Assembly: GCF_002240415.1 (NCBI RefSeq) | Contig: NZ_CP020028.1 | Coordinates: 5,269,501-5,333,500, forward strand | From: Paenibacillus kribbensis | GTDB taxonomy: Bacteria; Bacillota; Bacilli; Paenibacillales; Paenibacillaceae | Direction of reading: 5' to 3' | DNA: 64,000 nucleotides | In this document: piece after piece, positions 1-8,232 of the stretch | Layout: every line of letters starts with the position of its first letter | How positions within the stretch are numbered: position 1 is the first letter of the stretch | Notes under the pieces: generated by a model | The model's database searches: none | The model's input: only the letters and a program-made list of their open reading frames with translations | What the model was told of the DNA's origin: nothing | Translations under genes and position numbers: made by a program

Positions 1-213
1 ACCCCCAATAAAATTAAAACGCTTTCATTTAAACCGTACCTTTATATTATGCAAAAGAAATGGGAAATTCAATATGTAGTTTTATATTTTCATGAACTTT
101 TTAATAAAATCATTAATTATACTAATTTAGCTTTGCGAAGCCTCTTTTCCCCTTTCTAACACTGCAGATTTAATGGTTCCGCATAAGTTAACTTCAACTA
201 CCTGTTAAAGCAT

Positions 214-250
214 TAAAGCCAGGATGCGCTAAAGATGCGTCCTGGCTTTA
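214..250. terminator. Hairpin, possible terminator
   Basis: A strong stem pairs AAAGCCAGGA near 215-224 with TCCTGGCTTT near 240-249. No long T tract follows on either strand, so its direction is unclear. It may end a gene lying left of the window or the SRPBCC gene on the minus strand. I see nothing else in bases 1-360, which are AT-rich. Confidence 0.45.
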
Positions 251-360
251 ATATTTATATAAATCTATTGTGCCTTCCAATTGAAACCAATACGCTGTTA
301 TTCCAGCCAAACTTCTAATGGTACCGACTGCTTCTATTTCCGTTTACCGTACAGTCTTTG

Positions 361-819
361 TTATTTGTTGCTTCCGAAATCAAGCGTATGGCCAGTCTCT
401 ATTAACGTTTTTATATTACTTAGAATATGCCACCATGCACTGTCGCTAGGTTCATAGGAAGGATCGTCAGGATGCCACTCATCATGGATAAGAGACAGCT
501 TCGTGCATCCACCCACTGGCTCTAGCAGCCAGGAAATACGGGATTCATAGTTCTCTTGCCCTTTCAGGTAAGAGGGGCCTACCTTATGCGTAAAACGCAG
601 GGCTTTCAAGGGAGCGTACTCCAGCAGCGTCCCGTACACGTGAACGGTTTCCTTACCTTCAGCGCCCGGCCCGATATACTCCAGCAATTCCCCCTCCTTG
701 AAGCTGGAACGGATTATGCTTCCGTAATAGATTTGCTGCACGTACTCCGGGGAAACCAGGCTGGCCCATACTTGTTCCGGCGTTCCCCCAATATAGAACT
801 CATATTTCAGTTCTTTCAT
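361..819 (-). CDS. SRPBCC (AHSA1-like) domain protein
   Basis: A 152-residue protein of the START/SRPBCC fold, in the Activator-of-Hsp90-ATPase-like group. It begins with the typical pattern of this family (YEFYIGGTPEQVWASLVSPE) and ends with the amphipathic helix that lids the hydrophobic cavity (SAWWHILSNIKTLIETG). Members bind hydrophobic ligands, and their substrates are seldom known. The start is fixed by an AAGGAGG eight bases upstream of the ATG. The gene lies 113 bp downstream of a WYL-type regulator on the same strand, a common pairing, although a terminator hairpin separates them. No catalytic residues can be named. Confidence 0.85.
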   Translation of the reverse strand: MKELKYEFYIGGTPEQVWASLVSPEYVQQIYYGSIIRSSFKEGELLEYIGPGAEGKETVHVYGTLLEYAPLKALRFTHKVGPSYLKGQENYESRISWLLEPVGGCTKLSLIHDEWHPDDPSYEPSDSAWWHILSNIKTLIETGHTLDFGSNK

Positions 820-885
820 GCTTCATTCCTCCTTAATCATATGTGCTTGTACTTTCATGCATGCTTAAGACACGCTTACACTATA

Positions 886-919
886 CAAAAAGGACACTGA
901 CAGCTACGGTCAGTGTTCC
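886..919 (-). terminator. Rho-independent terminator of the WYL regulator
   Basis: Read on the minus strand, ACACTGAC pairs with GTCAGTGT around a 7-base loop and is followed by CCTTTTTG. It sits 14 bp beyond the regulator's stop codon. Confidence 0.75.
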
Positions 920-932
920 CAAGGAGATAAAA

Positions 933-1889
933 TTAATTTTCGTAATGGCGAGCCATTTCCGTGGCGACTACCACCAACCGCTGCTTCAACGCCGCTGGCT
1001 CCCGAATATGCAGCGTTTTTCCATAAGGCAACAGAAAATATGGGGCATAGGTGAATAACGAGCTTTCGTCCAGTAGAAACCGGGCCCATCCCTCCTGCCG
1101 CTGCTCCAAAGTATGCCCGAATAGCCAGTGACTGCAAAGATCATTTAATACCACTTCAGATGACTCAATTACCACAGCAACCAACTTGTCCCCTTTTTCC
1201 CGGGCGGGAAGCAAGCTCTGCAGAAGATAATCACGCGCAGAGAAATCGACAGGACGTATGAAGCTTGTGCCGCTACACCGGAGTCCGGTAATTCTGTCGA
1301 CACGGAAGCTACGGATCTCCTGTCGGTGGTGGCAATAAGCAACGATGTACCACTGCCCCTTCCAAAGTACAAGCCCATAAGGATCAATGGAACGTAAGGA
1401 GACTGTTTCTTCATTTCCCTTGCGGTATTCCATTTCCAGAGTATCTCCGTTCGCTATGCCTGATTCAAGCTCTTGCAAAATTTCCGCCATTGCCGCATTA
1501 GAGGTATAAAGCGTTTCAATCCCGCGCTCATGGCTCTCCATCCGTTCGATTTGTTGGACGTTGCTGTAACGCTTCAGTTTATCCAGCGCCCGGTCAAGTG
1601 CTTGGACATACGGATATCCCGTCCCACGGACGAAAGCGGCTGCCTGAACAAGCGCCTTCTGCTCTTCGGCATCGAAGAACAGCGGTGCTTCGACGAAGTT
1701 ATCAGGCAGACAGTAGCCACCACCAGGCCCGGCATCGGCAATAACCGGAACCCCACTGACACACAGCGCATCTATATAACGGTATACCGAACGAACGCTG
1801 ATTTCCAGCGCTTCCGCTAATTCGCCCGCGGTTCGTCTACGCTGCTTTAACATCCAGAGAATGGATAACATATGGTCTGCTTTGGACAT
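933..1889 (-). CDS. YafY/DeoR-type regulator with WYL domain
   Basis: A transcription factor with an N-terminal winged helix-turn-helix of the HTH_11 type (about residues 3-60, with RRRTAGELAEALEISVRSVYR) and a C-terminal WYL ligand-binding domain from about residue 130. The WYL signature is GLVLWKGQWYIVAYCHHR, followed by IRSFRVDRI. WYL proteins sense small ligands or nucleotides and often control a neighbouring gene. I chose the internal ATG at 1889 because GGGAGGAG lies just upstream. An in-frame ATG 21 codons earlier has no ribosome binding site. It probably controls the downstream SRPBCC gene and itself. The ligand cannot be read from sequence. Confidence 0.88.
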   Translation of the reverse strand: MSKADHMLSILWMLKQRRRTAGELAEALEISVRSVYRYIDALCVSGVPVIADAGPGGGYCLPDNFVEAPLFFDAEEQKALVQAAAFVRGTGYPYVQALDRALDKLKRYSNVQQIERMESHERGIETLYTSNAAMAEILQELESGIANGDTLEMEYRKGNEETVSLRSIDPYGLVLWKGQWYIVAYCHHRQEIRSFRVDRITGLRCSGTSFIRPVDFSARDYLLQSLLPAREKGDKLVAVVIESSEVVLNDLCSHWLFGHTLEQRQEGWARFLLDESSLFTYAPYFLLPYGKTLHIREPAALKQRLVVVATEMARHYEN

Positions 1890-2066
1890 CAGTCGGTCTC
1901 CTCCCAGCAGTTCAATTACAATCAGTTTAACGCGAAAACTTGGTATCGCCAACAGATTACATATCCCTTCTTCCCTTCCCTACCAAAATTCCATCAATAA
2001 GTTTATCAGGAGACCCCTGCGTCCATACTGGATTAAAAAGCATCCTCAAGGAGAGGGAGAACGTTC

Positions 2067-3662
2067 ATGCGTTTTCGGAAAAGAAGCACCCCTAGAAAGT
2101 TTAATAAATTGCCTGTCCAGAATATTGAGAAACAGCCTACATATTCAGGGGAACCGTTCAGTGCAAGTCTTGGACAAAACCTTCAGCGGATCAGACAAAC
2201 CGTGGGTAACAGTACGGACATCATCATCAGAGAAGTTCGCATTGGCAAGGACGGTGACCAAATCATCGCGATTCTCTATACCGACGGTTTAGCGGATAAA
2301 AATATAATCTCCGACTTCATCATGGAGTCAATGATGTTGGATAATAGCCTGTCCGGGGACGTAGAAAGCAGGATCCAAACCTCTTCTAATGTCATGCAAA
2401 TTTTAAAAGATTACGCCCTGACCATCGGTGGCATCCATGATATCACCGACTTTAAAGACCTATATAACGCGCTATTGTCGGGAGATGCAGTCATTTTAAT
2501 TGACGGTCAGACTGAGGGAATCGTAGCTAGCGCACGGGGATGGAAGGATCGAGGGGTTAGCGAGCCTGCCTCAGAAAATGTCGTTCGCGGGCCGCGGGAA
2601 GGATTTTCGGAAACACTGCGCACGAATACGGCCTTGATCCGGCGCAAAATTAAAGATCCAAATCTGTGGCTGGAAACCAAACAAATCGGCCGTGTAACCA
2701 AGACCGATGTGGCCGTCATGTACATCAAGGGGATCGCGAATGATAAGTTGGTCGCAGAGGTACATGAACGGCTGAATCGTATTGATGTAGACGGCATTCT
2801 CGAAAGCGGGTATATCGAGGAGTTAATCCAGGATGAAACCTTTACCCCTTTTCCAACCGTGTACAATTCCGAACGCCCGGACGTCATCGCTGCCGAGCTC
2901 CTGGAAGGGAAAATTGCCATATTAGTGGATGGGACCCCCTATGTGCTAATCGTACCCGCATTGTTTGTTTCCTTCCTGCATGCAGCTGAGGACTATTATC
3001 AGCGTGCGGACATCAGCAGCTTCATAAGGCTTCTTCGTTACATCGGGGTCTTTATTTCCCTGCTTGGACCGTCCTTATATGTAGCTATCACTACGTTTCA
3101 TCAGGAAATGCTGCCAACTTCATTATTGATCGGTTTGGCCGCACAGCGGGAAGCCGTACCCTTCCCCGCCTTTATTGAAGCGCTCATGATGGAGCTGACT
3201 TTTGAAATATTGCGGGAAGCCGGGGTTCGCATGCCCAAGTACATCGGAGCAGCCGTCTCTATCGTAGGCACGCTTGTCATCGGACAAGCGGCTGTCCAGG
3301 CCGGGATCATATCAGCGGCGATGGTCATTGTCGTATCCATTACGGCAATTTCCAGCTTCGTTCTTCCTGCCTATAATATGTCCATTGCTTTTCGTATGCT
3401 GCGATTTCCTCTGATGGGGCTTGCCGCTTCATTCGGATTGTTCGGAATTATTGTCGGAGGCATTGCTCTCATCCTGCATATGTGCAGCCTTCGTTCATTT
3501 GGCGTTCCATATATGACTCCTTTGGCACCTCTGGTTCCGTCAGACACCAAGGATACCTTATTTCGGCTCCCTCACTGGATGATGATTTCCCGTCCCAGGT
3601 TAATTAATCAGAAGAACGTGAATCGCCGAAACAGTACCCCGCCCCGAAAATCACGAGAATGA
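2067..3662 (+). CDS. Spore germination receptor A subunit (GerA family)
   Basis: A 531-residue GerAA/GerKA-type subunit of an inner-membrane germinant receptor in the dormant spore. The first ~270 residues are hydrophilic and carry the family pattern (RIGKDGDQIIAILYTDGLAD, and IEELIQDETFTPFPTVYNSERPD). The C-terminal half holds several membrane segments, including a PFPAFIEALMMELTFEILREAG-like conserved block around residue 370. The start follows AAGGAGAGGG. It is the first gene of an A-C-small-B-B operon. Germinant specificity cannot be inferred. The promoter is not obvious in the 177 bp shared with the divergent regulator; forespore sigma-G control is expected from family knowledge only. 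Confidence 0.93.
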   Translation: MRFRKRSTPRKFNKLPVQNIEKQPTYSGEPFSASLGQNLQRIRQTVGNSTDIIIREVRIGKDGDQIIAILYTDGLADKNIISDFIMESMMLDNSLSGDVESRIQTSSNVMQILKDYALTIGGIHDITDFKDLYNALLSGDAVILIDGQTEGIVASARGWKDRGVSEPASENVVRGPREGFSETLRTNTALIRRKIKDPNLWLETKQIGRVTKTDVAVMYIKGIANDKLVAEVHERLNRIDVDGILESGYIEELIQDETFTPFPTVYNSERPDVIAAELLEGKIAILVDGTPYVLIVPALFVSFLHAAEDYYQRADISSFIRLLRYIGVFISLLGPSLYVAITTFHQEMLPTSLLIGLAAQREAVPFPAFIEALMMELTFEILREAGVRMPKYIGAAVSIVGTLVIGQAAVQAGIISAAMVIVVSITAISSFVLPAYNMSIAFRMLRFPLMGLAASFGLFGIIVGGIALILHMCSLRSFGVPYMTPLAPLVPSDTKDTLFRLPHWMMISRPRLINQKNVNRRNSTPPRKSRE

Positions 3663-3702
3663 AATAGAGAGGATCAGCACAAATGGAAAGGAGTCGAAAA
3701 TC

Positions 3703-4911
3703 GTGAAACGAAAGGCCGCCTGTCTGCTCCTGATTCTTACAATGACCATGCTTCTCACTGGTTGTTGGAACCGCACGGAATTAAATGAGCTAGCCATCGC
3801 TGTCGGTATGGGAATCGATAAGCTGGGCGATCAATTCCAGGTTTCCGTCCAAGTCGTAGACCCGGGTCAGGTATCAGCTAAAAGTGGTGGTGGGATTGGG
3901 CGGGCTCCTACCACGTTATATACAGCCAAAGCCGAGACCATTTTTGAAGCCGTCCGGAAAATGACGAAAACGAGTCCCCGAAAAATCTATTTTTCCCATC
4001 TTCGCATCTGTGTGATTGGTGAGACGATGGCCACGGACGGCATGGCCAAAGCTCTTGATTTTATGTCAAGAGACCATCATTTCCGCACCGACTTCTACTT
4101 GGTATTGTCAAAGGACACAAGTGCAGAGGATGTACTGAAAATTTTAACACCTCTGGACCCAATTCCGGCGAATGACTTGTTTTCCGCCTTGGAAATATCT
4201 GAAAAAAGCTGGTCACCTAGTATGACTGTAACCTTGGATGAATTGATTGCAGCTCTCACCAATCAAGGAATAGAGCCTGTCTTGACAGGGCTTCAGATCG
4301 TTGGCAATAAAGAAGCGGGAGAGACCAAAGACAATGTTGAAAAGATCGCCCCTCCCACCCAACTAGAATATTCCGGAATGGCTGTGTTCAAAAAAGACAA
4401 ATTAATCGGCTGGTTAAATGAGGATGAAAGTAGGGGCTACAACTATATTACCGGCAAAGTGAAAAGCTCTGTCGGCTTTGTGGGCTGCCCCGGAGGCGGC
4501 AAAGTCGTAACGGAGATCATTCGGACTCAAACTACCATAAAAGGAGCGGTCAATCGGGGGGAGCCCCGAATCAATATTAAAATGCAGGTTGAGGCCAACG
4601 TGGGAGAAGTCGAATGTACCGATCTGGATCTGACCAAGGTGAGCACGATTTATGACATTGAGAAGAGGGAGGAAGAAAAGTTAGAAGAGATTATGAGAGC
4701 ATCCGTCAGAAAAGCTCAAAAATCGTACAAGTCTGACATCTTTGGATTCGGCGAAGCCATTCGCCGCGCTAACCCGAAGGCCTGGAATACACTTAAAAAT
4801 AATTGGGGCCGTGAGTACTTTGCAGACTTGCCCGTAAATATCAAGGTCAACTTCAAGCTTCGGCGCTTGGGCACAATTGGTAGTTCATTTTTGAATGATG
4901 TTAAAGAGTAA
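3703..4911 (+). CDS. Spore germination lipoprotein C subunit (Ger(x)C family)
   Basis: A 402-residue GerAC/GerKC-type lipoprotein. It has a signal peptide with lipobox LLTGC (lipidated Cys21), then the family hallmark CWNRTELNELAIAVGMGID. It anchors in the outer leaflet of the spore inner membrane and assembles with the A and B subunits. The start is a GTG at 3703 with GGAAAGGAG upstream; no better ATG exists. It begins 40 bp after the A gene. Length and domain order are normal for the family. Confidence 0.93.
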   Translation: MKRKAACLLLILTMTMLLTGCWNRTELNELAIAVGMGIDKLGDQFQVSVQVVDPGQVSAKSGGGIGRAPTTLYTAKAETIFEAVRKMTKTSPRKIYFSHLRICVIGETMATDGMAKALDFMSRDHHFRTDFYLVLSKDTSAEDVLKILTPLDPIPANDLFSALEISEKSWSPSMTVTLDELIAALTNQGIEPVLTGLQIVGNKEAGETKDNVEKIAPPTQLEYSGMAVFKKDKLIGWLNEDESRGYNYITGKVKSSVGFVGCPGGGKVVTEIIRTQTTIKGAVNRGEPRINIKMQVEANVGEVECTDLDLTKVSTIYDIEKREEEKLEEIMRASVRKAQKSYKSDIFGFGEAIRRANPKAWNTLKNNWGREYFADLPVNIKVNFKLRRLGTIGSSFLNDVKE

Positions 4912-4984
4912 ATTCCCGTGCCCGGCCCTGGTTGAGATATAACCCCTGCATTGACCATTACCATGGAAAAGAAGGTGCTGAAAG

Positions 4985-5236
4985 ATGCTGTCTCATATGG
5001 TGAACGTGTTGGGAATATTGCTGGTTGCTGTTGTGATCTGCTTGTTAGAGGTTCCCTATATGTGGAAAAAGGGATTGAAAAAAGAGCTTTGGTTGTTTTC
5101 CGTTCTCCTTGTACTTGGAGTCGGAATCAGTTGCGCCAAGGCATTCACATGGACCATTCCCACGCCTCTGGACTGGATCACAGCCATATATAGACCATTT
5201 AGCAATTTCCTAATCCATATTGGATTAATCAAATAA
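4985..5236 (+). CDS. Small membrane protein of the germination operon
   Basis: An 83-residue protein with two predicted membrane helices, about residues 5-23 and 33-52, separated by a lysine-rich turn (WKKGLKKE). It lies 73 bp after the C subunit and 16 bp before the first B subunit, in the same direction. Small proteins occur in some ger operons (a D subunit in several Bacillus and Clostridium loci); this one may play that role, but I recognise no named family. The start ATG follows GAAGGTG. Confidence 0.7.
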   Translation: MLSHMVNVLGILLVAVVICLLEVPYMWKKGLKKELWLFSVLLVLGVGISCAKAFTWTIPTPLDWITAIYRPFSNFLIHIGLIK

Positions 5237-5252
5237 AAAAAACGAGGTGAAA

Positions 5253-6383
5253 ATGGTGCCCGGACAGGTCAAAATTTCCGCACGTCAGCTTATGATCTTA
5301 ACCATTTTATTTACGATAGGAAGTACAATCCTCATCATCCCTTCAGGCATGGCGCTTGTAGCCAAACAGGATGCGTGGATTGCCTCGCTCGTCGGAGTTG
5401 GGTGCGGGCTTCTTATTGTGTATTTGTACATCAAAATTACAGATCTGTATCCGCAAATGACCCTGGTTGAAATCATGGAAGCCCTGCTGGGAAAATGGTT
5501 AGGCAAAGCCGTTGCTCTCCTGTTTTTTTCATTATTATTTATCAATGCTCCTGCTCCGGTTTTATTTTATTTAGGGAATTTTTTGACCACCCAAATGATT
5601 CCGGAAACTCCAATTACAGCCGTAAATATTATTTTTGCGGTTATTGTATTATTTGCTGTTCGTCTGGGGCTGGAAGTGCTGGCCCGTTCGGCCGAGATAA
5701 TATTTCCGTTATTTGTATTTCTTTATGTTTCTTTTGCAGGTTTAGTGGTGTCCAATATTAAGCTGGAAAATATACAGCCTGTGCTGGAGGCAGGAGTCAG
5801 ACCTATCTGGCCTGCGGCGCTGTCCTTTGTGGGTACCGCATATCTCCCTCACATCGTTTTGCTAATGATTTTCCCGGCTTCTGTAAATCGTTCCGATCAA
5901 GCCCGCAAAGCTTTTTTCTTAGGAAGCTTGATTGGCGGATTAATATTGGTCGTCATCGTGACATTAGCTATTTTAGTGCTAGGTCCTGACATAACGGCAC
6001 GAAATATATACCCAAGCTATGCATTAGCCAAAAAAATCAATATTGGTCATTTTTTACAGCGCATTGAAGCGATCATGGCTACCATGTGGTTTATTTCGCT
6101 TTTTTTCAGACTCACAATATATATGTACACCATTGTGACAGCCATAGCCCAAGTCTTTCAATTAAAAAGCAGTCAGCAGTTGCTGCTTCCTCTCGGGATC
6201 ATTTTGATCGTGATGTCTATCATCGTATATCCCAATGTTTCTTACCAACAAACGTACGATACAAAGACGTGGATTCCTTTTTCATTATCTATAGGATTAT
6301 TTTTACCATTGCTGCTGCTCGGGGTACATGCTCTAAAAAAGTTGTGGACAAAGAAGGATAAGAAGCCGACAGCAACAGAATAG
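5253..6383 (+). CDS. Spore germination receptor B subunit 1 (GerAB/APC family)
   Basis: A polytopic protein of about 376 residues in the GerAB family (amino acid-polyamine-organocation transporter fold, around ten membrane helices). Conserved features include VKISARQLMILTILFTIGST at the start and the QMTLVEIMEALLGKWLGK block near residue 72. B subunits bind the germinant within the membrane. The start could be GTG 5247 or ATG 5253. I prefer the ATG because the upstream ACGAGGTG then has workable spacing. It is followed by a close paralogue, 81 bp away. Confidence 0.9.
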   Translation: MVPGQVKISARQLMILTILFTIGSTILIIPSGMALVAKQDAWIASLVGVGCGLLIVYLYIKITDLYPQMTLVEIMEALLGKWLGKAVALLFFSLLFINAPAPVLFYLGNFLTTQMIPETPITAVNIIFAVIVLFAVRLGLEVLARSAEIIFPLFVFLYVSFAGLVVSNIKLENIQPVLEAGVRPIWPAALSFVGTAYLPHIVLLMIFPASVNRSDQARKAFFLGSLIGGLILVVIVTLAILVLGPDITARNIYPSYALAKKINIGHFLQRIEAIMATMWFISLFFRLTIYMYTIVTAIAQVFQLKSSQQLLLPLGIILIVMSIIVYPNVSYQQTYDTKTWIPFSLSIGLFLPLLLLGVHALKKLWTKKDKKPTATE

Positions 6384-6464
6384 ATGAGCATAGAAAATGC
6401 TGTACATGCTTGGGAGTACATAATTTTTAAATCAGCGACATCAATAAAAGTGAGATAGGTGAAG

Positions 6465-7580
6465 ATGATGCCCAATTCAGTCAAAATTTCTCCACGCCAA
6501 TTGTTGGTCTTAACGATTTTATTTACAATCGGCAGTGCAATCCTCGTCGTTCCTTCCGTTATGGCTACTACGGCTAGACAGGATGCTTGGATCGCGGCAC
6601 TCGTCGGAGTGGTCGCCGGATTACTTATCATCTGGCTGTACAACACGATCACCATCATGTATCCACAGATGACCTTGGTTCAAATTATGGAGACCCTTTT
6701 AGGCAAGTGGCTGGGAAAGTCTTTTTCTATTCTGTTTATCATTACATTTTTTTTGAGTGGACCTGCTGCGGTACTGTATGATTTGGGGAGTTTTTTGACG
6801 ACTCAAATGATACCGGAAACTCCGATCCAGGCGGTCAATATCCTTTTTGCGATCATTGTATTGATGGGGGTGCATCTTGGAATTGAAACGTTGGCCCGTT
6901 CGGCCGAGCTGTTGTTTCCCTTATTCATCTTGCTTTATACGGCTTTTGTCGTTTTGGTAGTATCTAATGTTAAGCTGGAGAATGCTCAACCCATACTGGA
7001 GAGGGGATGGGGGCCCATCTGGCCTGCTGCCTTATCCTTTATAAGCATTGCATTTCTGTCTCATATTGTTTTGTTAATGATTTTTCCTTTTGTAGATCAT
7101 CCCGATCAAGCACGTAAGGCCTTTCTAATAGGAAGCCTGGCTGGCGGATTGATCCTGATTCTGCTCATTACATTGGCAATTCTGGTTTTCGGACCTGAAT
7201 TAACAGCAAAAAATATGTATCCAAGCTATTCGTTAGCCAAAAAAATTAATATTGGAAATTTTCTACAGCGTATTGAAGCGATTATGGCCGCCATGTGGTT
7301 TATCTCGCTCTTTTTCAGGCTGGCTCTGTATATGTACTCTATTATGATAGCCACTGCCCAAATCTTTAATTTGAAAGATTATCGTCCACTGATTTTCCCT
7401 CTCGGGATGATCCTGATCGTCATGTCAGTGATCATATATCCAAATGTCCCATACCAGCAATCCTGGGATGCAAAAATATGGACACCTTATATCTTATCCA
7501 TAGGCCTTATTTTACCACTACTACTCCTGTGTCTGCATGGGATACGAAAAATTTGGTCAAAGAAAAAAAGGTGTTTATAA
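6465..7580 (+). CDS. Spore germination receptor B subunit 2 (tandem paralogue)
   Basis: A second GerAB-family permease, aligning end to end with the gene before it. Long shared blocks include LLGKWLGK, FLTTQMIPETPI, LARSAE, SLAKKINIG and FLQRIEAIMA, which points to tandem duplication. ATG 6465 or ATG 6468 are both possible starts; AGGTG lies just upstream. Divergence is greatest at the C-terminus and in membrane loops. Receptors with two B genes occur in Bacillus, where B swaps change germinant range, so this copy may widen specificity. No clear terminator follows. Confidence 0.9.
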   Translation: MMPNSVKISPRQLLVLTILFTIGSAILVVPSVMATTARQDAWIAALVGVVAGLLIIWLYNTITIMYPQMTLVQIMETLLGKWLGKSFSILFIITFFLSGPAAVLYDLGSFLTTQMIPETPIQAVNILFAIIVLMGVHLGIETLARSAELLFPLFILLYTAFVVLVVSNVKLENAQPILERGWGPIWPAALSFISIAFLSHIVLLMIFPFVDHPDQARKAFLIGSLAGGLILILLITLAILVFGPELTAKNMYPSYSLAKKINIGNFLQRIEAIMAAMWFISLFFRLALYMYSIMIATAQIFNLKDYRPLIFPLGMILIVMSVIIYPNVPYQQSWDAKIWTPYILSIGLILPLLLLCLHGIRKIWSKKKRCL

Positions 7581-7767
7581 CGTCCTCTTTTAGTTTATTT
7601 TAAACGAGTCTTAAGCTTGCGCTAAGATTGGGCGTGTATGATGTATTTACAATCTGGTAACTACATAAGCCGGATGGACTAAAGGCATAAACATGACTCC
7701 CGTTGGATATCCATATACCGTTCGCACCCTGTCACAATTTTAATGAAACAAAAGGAGATTTACACTT

Positions 7768-8166
7768 ATGAATCGAAAACGAATAATGGTCATCTGCACA
7801 CTGTTGCTGGCGTTGTCGATTGGGCAGTCCTCTACATGGGGAAGTCGGGCTAATGCTGCTGCACTGGCTCCGGAGAGAGCCCCGCAGGTACAGGATAATG
7901 AAGCATCCAAGGATGATAAGCTGCTGGATACATTGGGCATATCCTCGGATGAACAATTGTATGATGCACTATATAACGGTCAAACCTTGGCGGATATTGC
8001 CTCAACCCATAAACGGGACGCTCAGGCTGTCGTTGACTTGCAGGTAGCTCAGTTAACGGAGCAATTGGATCAACGACTGGCCAATAAGAGCATTACGCTG
8101 GAGCAATATCAAGCTCATAAGGCAGAATTGACACAGGTCGTTGCTAAAAGTGTGTTTGGGCTGTAA
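7768..8166 (+). CDS. Small secreted helical protein, function unknown
   Basis: A 132-residue protein with a signal peptide of about 33 residues ending near SRANAAALA, an acidic linker, then a helical region with the motif DEQLYDALYNGQTLADIAS and a coiled-coil-like stretch (QVAQLTEQLDQRLANKSITLEQY). Similar short helical exported proteins are common in Paenibacillus without assigned roles. The ATG follows AAAGGAGAT. It is 187 bp beyond the germination operon and ends at a bidirectional terminator, so it is probably its own transcription unit. Confidence 0.8.
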   Translation: MNRKRIMVICTLLLALSIGQSSTWGSRANAAALAPERAPQVQDNEASKDDKLLDTLGISSDEQLYDALYNGQTLADIASTHKRDAQAVVDLQVAQLTEQLDQRLANKSITLEQYQAHKAELTQVVAKSVFGL

Positions 8167-8178
8167 ACTTGAGACGCG

Positions 8179-8216
8179 AAAAAGGCGCTGGTCCCACGGG
8201 GAATCAGCGCCTTTTT
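8179..8216. terminator. Bidirectional terminator
   Basis: AAAAAGGCGCTG pairs with CAGCGCCTTTTT around a 14-base loop. Both strands then read a T tract, so it can stop the small secreted protein gene from the left and pyruvate kinase from the right. Confidence 0.9.
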
Positions 8217-8232
8217 GTTATCTATATTTAGC

